Position numbers and translations under genes: made by a program. A stretch of 39,716 bases of DNA from Clostridium sp. (GTDB lineage Bacteria > Bacillota > Clostridia > Acetivibrionales > Acetivibrionaceae), in the NCBI GenBank assembly GCA_012523755.1, contig JAAYTO010000115.1, forward strand, positions 1-39,716, given 5' to 3'. The notes below the pieces were generated by a model that worked only from the letters and a program-made list of their open reading frames with translations, did no database searches and was not told where the DNA came from. Shown one piece after another: positions 34,534 through 39,716 of this stretch. Numbering within the stretch: position 1 is the stretch's first letter; every line of letters starts with the position of its first letter.

Positions 34534-37314
34534 TTATATCCTTCCTTGTATATATGCCATAAAAAAGTATCTAAAGCGTCCCAAGCTTTTTCGCGTTTTT
34601 TGCTCAATCGGTTTATAATATTTATAAACCGTATTTTTATCTGATTCGGTTACTTCGTTTTTGCTATACCGGGCTTTCATGAAAACTGAGGCTATGTCAT
34701 TAAATCTATGAGGCAGGAGATATTTATAGCCATCAAGCCTGTTGGCATATTCCAGCGGTGTTTCCCCTTCGATTAACGGCATATTCTGAAGTAAAAGGTG
34801 TTTGAGATAGAACTGGTATAATTCGATTACGGCTTCCTTCGGAGGCATTTTTAAAATACGTTTCAGCCTGTGTTTTCTCCTTAAGGCGTTGATGAGGAGA
34901 AAAATCAATACAATAAACATGAAAGTCAATATTACGGCGGCTGTAATGATAATTATACGTAATCTTGTACTTTTCTCATCATTTTGCTCCGGATAATAAT
35001 CAGGCATGTTTGGGTCTTTATCATTCAAGTCATTCATATCATAATTTGTGTCATAGGGGTGTGGGTACATGCCGCTCATGTCGGGTCCAAATCTTGTATT
35101 GTAGTATAGGGCTGAAAAATATGTTGAAGTGGGTTCAAAGGTGAGCCATCCAAAGCCTTCAAAATATACTTCAACCCATGCATGGGCTTGCCGGTTTGTT
35201 ACTTCATAAACCCCTTCATTATTGGCTTTTGGGGGAAGAACAAAGCCTTCGACATAACGGGCAGGCAAACCGATGCTGCGGGCAAGTACAACCATTGAAG
35301 ATGCATGATGTACACAGTAGCCCTTTTTCTGTTCAAACAGAAAATAGTCAACAAAGTCCTCGTCTGGTGGCGTATCTCCTGGGGTCAGGGAATAAGGATA
35401 GTTTGATGACAGGTATTTTTCAATTGCTTTTGCTTTATCAAAATTATTGGTTTCGTCTTTGGTTATAGATACCGCTAGGTCTTTTACCCTTTGAGGAACA
35501 CTGGGGGGTATTTCAAGATATCTTTGATAGATTGTATTTGAGTATTCGTTCAGCTTTTTAAAATCATTAAAATCGTTAACGGGATAAAGTCCCCTGAATT
35601 CGCCGATGCTTTTTAGAAAGTATATTGAGAAGTCCATATCAATGGGACTGTCTATTTCCCGTGAAAAGTAGTTTGTCAGGTATTCAAACAGTTCATCTCC
35701 AAGAGTGTATTTATTCGAGGAATTTCTGATAATATCTTTTACCTTTTCTTCATTTGAAGAGTCCCATACAGGTTCAGAGGATTCCCAGTTAATTTCTTCA
35801 ATGAGATCATCAAGACAGAGATCGTATAAAATTTCATAAATTTTGTCGGTTTGCCTGTCAATTTCATCAATATAAAATCCATGCTTGCTTTTTCTTAAAA
35901 TGTTTTGGAAAACCAAATTGCCAACTTTGGGACAGTAACTCTCAAAATAATAACTAAAATCTTTTTCCAGAGATTCTGTTGAGGTAAATATATCCTCCGC
36001 ATTTCTGTCAATATTGCTGCTTATATCCGAAAAGTATTGGAAGTTTTCCGACTTAAGAGGTGCAAATATAGTGTTTGCTTTTATGTCTGTATATTTAACT
36101 TTAATTTTAGCTATACTCGTAAGTCTGGAAAGAATATCTTCATCATACGGATAGACTGAACTTGCCTGCCAATAAGAAAGTAAGTCATCAAAATCCATCG
36201 GCCAAGGCTCGTCTTGATTGGAATAGGAATCATCTGAGGGTTTATACTCATAAAGAGCAATTGCCCCTTTTTCCAATTCAAATATATCCATGCTCTCGTC
36301 TATGTTGACATCGGGGATGTTTATGAGTGTACCGTCTGCTTTCATTATTGGAGCATTAACCCTAACTGTTTGTAGAGAGTTAAACCCTTCTATTGGTGGA
36401 GTGCTTATCCACGAATTTCCTGTGTATGAATCATAAGCATTACCACGAAGGTATATTTTATGATTGGTTTCAACCTCCATAATCTTATTGTCATTGGGGT
36501 TTATGTTTCCCCCTAGGTTATCGGCACTGTTTATAAACCCAGTGGTTTTAAGAGAAAAGTAACCAAGGTCGTAAACAGCGGAACCGGTTTTTTTGTCCGA
36601 ACGAAGGTAATCAAAAGCTAAATTAATTTTTTGATCCAGCCAATTCCACTCTAAAGGTCTTGACCTTGCGGGGATGGAGTTGGTCAACAGAAGAACCAGA
36701 ATGCATAACGGTGCAATACCTAAGATAAAGGCTGAGGGACGAACCAGATCATTTGAATCGTCTAAAATCTTTTTACTGTATACATGCATGAGGTAATATA
36801 CTACAATTGAAACAATAAAGGTATAAAACGATATATATGCCTTGTCAACAAAGAAATCAAGCATCCATTGAGAGGAGAATATTATTATTCCGCTCAATGC
36901 AATAATATAAAAGTTGAATCTTTTAATTGTAAAAATATAAACAAAAAGTGAGAAAGCTGCACAAAAGAACAGGGTAAGGACAAAGGCGTAAATATCTACT
37001 AGTTTTGCATCATCATTAATATATTTAACCAACCATGCAACAATACCGATAATATGCTGCAGCTTTTGCTTGGAAGCTAAGAGAAATATGCCCACGCCGG
37101 ATGCTGCCAATACCAATATGGCGGATATTCTTGCCGATAACCTGTTTATAAACATAACCGAATATATCATAAGGGCTATGAAGATATAACCCATGATACT
37201 TAAAGCAGAGTGTGGAAACAGCAGGGTGGTTGTCATGGGATACACTAGGCTGAAGCTCATAAACCCAGCAAGAATTATTTTAGTTAAAAAATCGATGAAT
37301 CTTTTCGATCTCAT
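34534..37314 (-). CDS. Membrane transglutaminase-like protein (TgpA type)
   Basis: A 926-residue protein. The first 220 residues hold about six to eight membrane helices. Then comes a long extracytoplasmic part with a transglutaminase core: Cys in KKGYCVHHASSMVVLARSIGLPARY near residue 666, His in NRQAHAWVEVYFEGFGWLTFEPT, followed by an Asp-rich stretch. A last helix (IIIITAAVILTFMFIVLIFLLI) and a cytoplasmic DUF4129-like tail follow. Partner of DUF58 and MoxR proteins in a widespread operon; in Pseudomonas TgpA is essential, but the substrate is unknown. GAGGTGA precedes the ATG, 18 bases after the DUF58 stop. Confidence 0.93.
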   Translation of the reverse strand: MRSKRFIDFLTKIILAGFMSFSLVYPMTTTLLFPHSALSIMGYIFIALMIYSVMFINRLSARISAILVLAASGVGIFLLASKQKLQHIIGIVAWLVKYINDDAKLVDIYAFVLTLFFCAAFSLFVYIFTIKRFNFYIIALSGIIIFSSQWMLDFFVDKAYISFYTFIVSIVVYYLMHVYSKKILDDSNDLVRPSAFILGIAPLCILVLLLTNSIPARSRPLEWNWLDQKINLAFDYLRSDKKTGSAVYDLGYFSLKTTGFINSADNLGGNINPNDNKIMEVETNHKIYLRGNAYDSYTGNSWISTPPIEGFNSLQTVRVNAPIMKADGTLINIPDVNIDESMDIFELEKGAIALYEYKPSDDSYSNQDEPWPMDFDDLLSYWQASSVYPYDEDILSRLTSIAKIKVKYTDIKANTIFAPLKSENFQYFSDISSNIDRNAEDIFTSTESLEKDFSYYFESYCPKVGNLVFQNILRKSKHGFYIDEIDRQTDKIYEILYDLCLDDLIEEINWESSEPVWDSSNEEKVKDIIRNSSNKYTLGDELFEYLTNYFSREIDSPIDMDFSIYFLKSIGEFRGLYPVNDFNDFKKLNEYSNTIYQRYLEIPPSVPQRVKDLAVSITKDETNNFDKAKAIEKYLSSNYPYSLTPGDTPPDEDFVDYFLFEQKKGYCVHHASSMVVLARSIGLPARYVEGFVLPPKANNEGVYEVTNRQAHAWVEVYFEGFGWLTFEPTSTYFSALYYNTRFGPDMSGMYPHPYDTNYDMNDLNDKDPNMPDYYPEQNDEKSTRLRIIIITAAVILTFMFIVLIFLLINALRRKHRLKRILKMPPKEAVIELYQFYLKHLLLQNMPLIEGETPLEYANRLDGYKYLLPHRFNDIASVFMKARYSKNEVTESDKNTVYKYYKPIEQKTRKSLGRFRYFFMAYIQGRI

Positions 37315-37332
37315 GTTAATGTCACCTCATAT

Positions 37333-38544
37333 TCAATTAAGTAAGGTCTCCAAGATATTTTTTATGTCATCTTCCGGGTCTATTCTATAAGTCGTTATAC
37401 CCATTTCAGGGAGTTCTTTCAAAATATTGTCGATATCAGCTTTATCCGAATCCAAAGCGACATTAGGTGCAATATAAATCAAATTTACATCGTATCCTGA
37501 AAGCTTAGCCTTGTATAACTTATCGTACAGTTCAAAGCTCAGATTTGATGTGAAAAGCATTATATTTGTCCTAATAAGACTGTTTTTACCTGTATAAATA
37601 TCAAGAACATCCTTTACATTAACATCATGGTCAAATTTAATTTTTGAAAGTGTGCTATAGATTCCTTCAAATTGCAGCGGATTATTGGCTTCAAATTCCA
37701 CAAAGCCTTGACTATAGTACGTAAGGTTTATTGGGATATAATTGCTAAGACAATAATATATAACTGCTATAGAGGATTCTATTAGCTTGTCTTCAATTAT
37801 AGCATTTTGTTCAATGGCGTAATTGTTCTTTTTTAAATCCAGAATAATGGCACTCATAGTATTGGATGCACCTTCATAATTTTTTACCAGAAGCTCATTC
37901 ATTTTGGAAGAAAGCTTCCAGTGTATTTTTCTGAGGCTATCGCCAATGGCGTACTTCCTGATATCTGAAATAGCCATGGTGCTTTCATACTGATTGGACA
38001 GCAAAGATTCAGATTCCGAAATGCAGTTAATATTAATGTGTAGTTTGTCAAGCTTAATAAGGCGTGGAAAAACAGTTATGGGCTTTGCAGAAACCGGTTT
38101 ATGGGTAAACTTAAAAATGCCCAAATAGTCCTCAAACACAATGCTTTTTATGCCAAGCAAGTATTCTCCGCGGTATTTGCAGGCAAGCTTAAAGTTAAAG
38201 GTTTTCTTGCTGCGGGGAAGGAGGGAAAAGGTTTTAGATTGAAACTGCTTTGAAAACACAGTGTCATTGCTGTAAAAATTAACCCTTATATAGGGATAAA
38301 GAAAAAAGTCTTCATTGTTGATGCAAAAGGAATAATTTATTTCCTCACCTTTGACCACGGTTTGTTTTGCCACATTTTCCACATACTTAAATCTTAAGAA
38401 AGCTATGGATGTTATTGTGATGGATACAATAGGCAGCAATATGACAGTATAAAACAACATATAAGGTATTTTCCCACCATAAAAATATATAAAGGATAGT
38501 GATAAAGAAAATAATATTAAGTATAAAGCTCTATTTTTTCGCAT
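37333..38544 (-). CDS. DUF58 (von Willebrand-like) membrane protein
   Basis: A 403-residue protein with two N-terminal membrane helices (ALYLILFSLSLSFIYFYGG, ILLPIVSITITSIAFL), an extracellular-like beta part, and the DUF58 signature RKYAIGDSLRKIHWKLSSKMNELLVKNYEG near residues 205-235, then a vWA-like fold. MoxR ATPases are thought to act on such proteins. Start: ATG 38544 overlaps the MoxR stop by 14 bases with GGTGG eight bases upstream; the track start at 38580 is longer and less likely. Confidence 0.92.
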   Translation of the reverse strand: MRKNRALYLILFSLSLSFIYFYGGKIPYMLFYTVILLPIVSITITSIAFLRFKYVENVAKQTVVKGEEINYSFCINNEDFFLYPYIRVNFYSNDTVFSKQFQSKTFSLLPRSKKTFNFKLACKYRGEYLLGIKSIVFEDYLGIFKFTHKPVSAKPITVFPRLIKLDKLHININCISESESLLSNQYESTMAISDIRKYAIGDSLRKIHWKLSSKMNELLVKNYEGASNTMSAIILDLKKNNYAIEQNAIIEDKLIESSIAVIYYCLSNYIPINLTYYSQGFVEFEANNPLQFEGIYSTLSKIKFDHDVNVKDVLDIYTGKNSLIRTNIMLFTSNLSFELYDKLYKAKLSGYDVNLIYIAPNVALDSDKADIDNILKELPEMGITTYRIDPEDDIKNILETLLN

Positions 38545-39487
38545 ATTTATCCACCACTGGAACATTAACTGATCTAACAATAGAATTAATTACTTCTTCA
38601 CATAAAATCTTTTTAAGCTTTGCTTCCTGCTTTAACATAATTCTATGGGAGAGTACGGGAATGGACATATACTTTACATCCTCGGGGATTACATAGTCTC
38701 TGCCATTGTAAAATGCCCAAGCCTGCGAAGCCCGGAGTAGTGAAAGGGAACCCCTCGGGCTTGCTCCTAATCTTATATCGGAATGGAATCTTGTCTTGCT
38801 GACAATATCAACTATGTAATTGTTAATAGTGCTGTCAACATGAACTTTTTTCACATTGTTTTGCATGCATAATATGTTATCGCTGTCTGCTACAGGCTTT
38901 AAGGATTCTATAGGGTTTGCAGTCTGAAACCGTGATAATATATCACATTCTTCGCTTCTTTCAGGGTACCCTATTGAAATTTTCATAAAAAATCTGTCAA
39001 GTTGTGCCTCAGGAAGGGGATAGGTACCTAGATATTCTATGGGGTTTTGTGTTGCAAGAACCATGAAGGGACTGGGCAAGCTATATGTCACTCCATCAAC
39101 GGTTACCTGTTTTTCTTCCATTGCCTCCAAAAGGCTTGCTTGTGTCTTAGGAGAAGTTCTGTTAATCTCATCGGCAAGGATTATCTGACTCATAATACTG
39201 CCGGGACGGTATTCAAAAGTGCTTTCCTTTTGATTGTACATTGTAAAGCCTGTTATATCTGAAGGAAGAATATCCGGGGTGAACTGAATTCTTTTAAATG
39301 AAGCATTGACAGATTTAGCAAGGGATGACACAATGCTGGTTTTACCTACTCCCGGAACGTCTTCAATAAGTGCATGGCCGTCACAGATTAAGCACATGAG
39401 TATAAGCTCAATAGCTTTTCTTTTTCCCACGATAACCTTTTCAATATTCGATACGATACTATTTAAGATTTCTATTGAATGGTTCAT
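38531..39487 (-). CDS. MoxR family AAA+ ATPase
   Basis: A 318-residue chaperone-like AAA+ ATPase. Walker A DVPGVGKTSI, Walker B ILADEINR followed by TSPKTQASLLEAMEEKQVTVDG, sensor 1 ATQNPIEYLGTYPLPEAQLDRF, and the C-terminal GASPRGSLSLLRASQAWA. First gene of the MoxR-DUF58-transglutaminase operon, probably modelling a membrane protein complex. GGGGGG six bases before the ATG. A possible promoter lies about 85-110 bases upstream. Confidence 0.95.
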   Translation of the reverse strand: MNHSIEILNSIVSNIEKVIVGKRKAIELILMCLICDGHALIEDVPGVGKTSIVSSLAKSVNASFKRIQFTPDILPSDITGFTMYNQKESTFEYRPGSIMSQIILADEINRTSPKTQASLLEAMEEKQVTVDGVTYSLPSPFMVLATQNPIEYLGTYPLPEAQLDRFFMKISIGYPERSEECDILSRFQTANPIESLKPVADSDNILCMQNNVKKVHVDSTINNYIVDIVSKTRFHSDIRLGASPRGSLSLLRASQAWAFYNGRDYVIPEDVKYMSIPVLSHRIMLKQEAKLKKILCEEVINSIVRSVNVPVVDKYAKK

Positions 39488-39570
39488 AATTACCCCCCTT
39501 TTTTTGAGCTTATGACAGATATATTTTTTATTTGAATTATTTGTTCTCTATATAAAATTATAAACCAATA

Positions 39571-39599
39571 TTAATAATAATCAATATGCGAAATGTCAA
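39571..39599 (-). promoter_or_regulatory. Possible promoter of MoxR operon
   Basis: Minus strand TTGACA (39599-39594), 17 bases, TATTAA (39576-39571). Perfect -35, weak -10. Confidence 0.45.
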
Positions 39600-39636
39600 C
39601 TCCCACGGTAAAAGCATGAACCCATCTCCTGCCAAT

Positions 39637-39657
39637 ACTCTCACAAGAGAGTTTTTT
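39637..39657 (+). terminator. Terminator-like hairpin at right edge
   Basis: ACTCTC-ACAA-GAGAGT followed by a T6 run (overlapping the last stem base) on the plus strand, although no plus-strand gene precedes it within reach. The rest of 39488-39716 holds no gene I can support. Confidence 0.55.
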
Positions 39658-39716
39658 AAAATGCCATTTCAGCATTTAATATTCAGGCAAGAAAATCATT
39701 TTTTAAGAAATGCCCC

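Overview
The window is a low-GC, AT-rich chromosomal segment of an endospore-forming Clostridia member. Evidence is the gene content and order: tepA/ylzJ/spoIIIE, rny-ymdB-spoVS, pdaA, yqfC-yqfD-phoH-pgpH-ybeY-dgkA-cdd-era-yqzL-recO, and thiI with a cysteine desulfurase. The arrangement resembles the Acetivibrio/Ruminiclostridium group (Clostridium thermocellum-like), but the species cannot be fixed from sequence reading alone. No tRNA, rRNA, IS element, prophage or CRISPR array was seen.

Layout: (1) 1-7.8 kb, plus strand: tail of a probable TepA, ylzJ, the SpoIIIE/FtsK DNA translocase, folD, an orphan Rad50/SMC-type half ATPase without a Walker A motif, RNase Y (probably with an AUU start), ymdB and spoVS, the last behind a good sigma-H-like promoter. 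(2) 7.9-14.2 kb: a looser region of lineage-specific genes on both strands: a Cys-rich putative spore-surface protein, an 88-aa orphan, an RmlB-like sugar-nucleotide dehydratase, a coiled-coil protein, an 820-aa nucleotidyltransferase with a degenerate phosphomannomutase domain, and a 105-aa orphan. Two near-identical copies of a 51-bp intergenic repeat lie at 6.5 and 8.7 kb. (3) 14.4-25.6 kb, plus strand: two tandem DUF881 proteins, PdaA (spore cortex), then the conserved sporulation/RNA-metabolism/c-di-AMP/lipid cluster yqfC to recO, including a DgkA-PAP2 fusion. (4) 25.6-27.0 kb: a c-di-GMP class I (GEMM) riboswitch on the minus strand, pointing into the 3' end of recO and followed by no minus-strand gene, then a YcgR-like PilZ protein gene on the plus strand. 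(5) 27.2-34.5 kb, plus strand: cysteine desulfurase, thiI, a VanW-family protein, DUF2225, an AIR-synthase/HypE-like protein, glyA behind a perfect consensus promoter, and a PspC protein. (6) 34.5-39.5 kb, minus strand: a MoxR ATPase - DUF58 - transglutaminase operon.

The most noteworthy element is the 25.63-25.90 kb riboswitch unit. It has its own extended -10 promoter and aptamer, and the aptamer is enclosed by a 15-bp inverted repeat. A downstream segment ending in a U8 tract can pair either with the leader, with the aptamer's own P1b strand, or with a local hairpin arm. With no gene behind it and two terminators in its path, it looks like a stand-alone c-di-GMP-responsive small RNA (or regulated antisense RNA to recO), placed beside a c-di-GMP-binding PilZ gene. 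This is inference from sequence; expression data and covariance analysis would decide.
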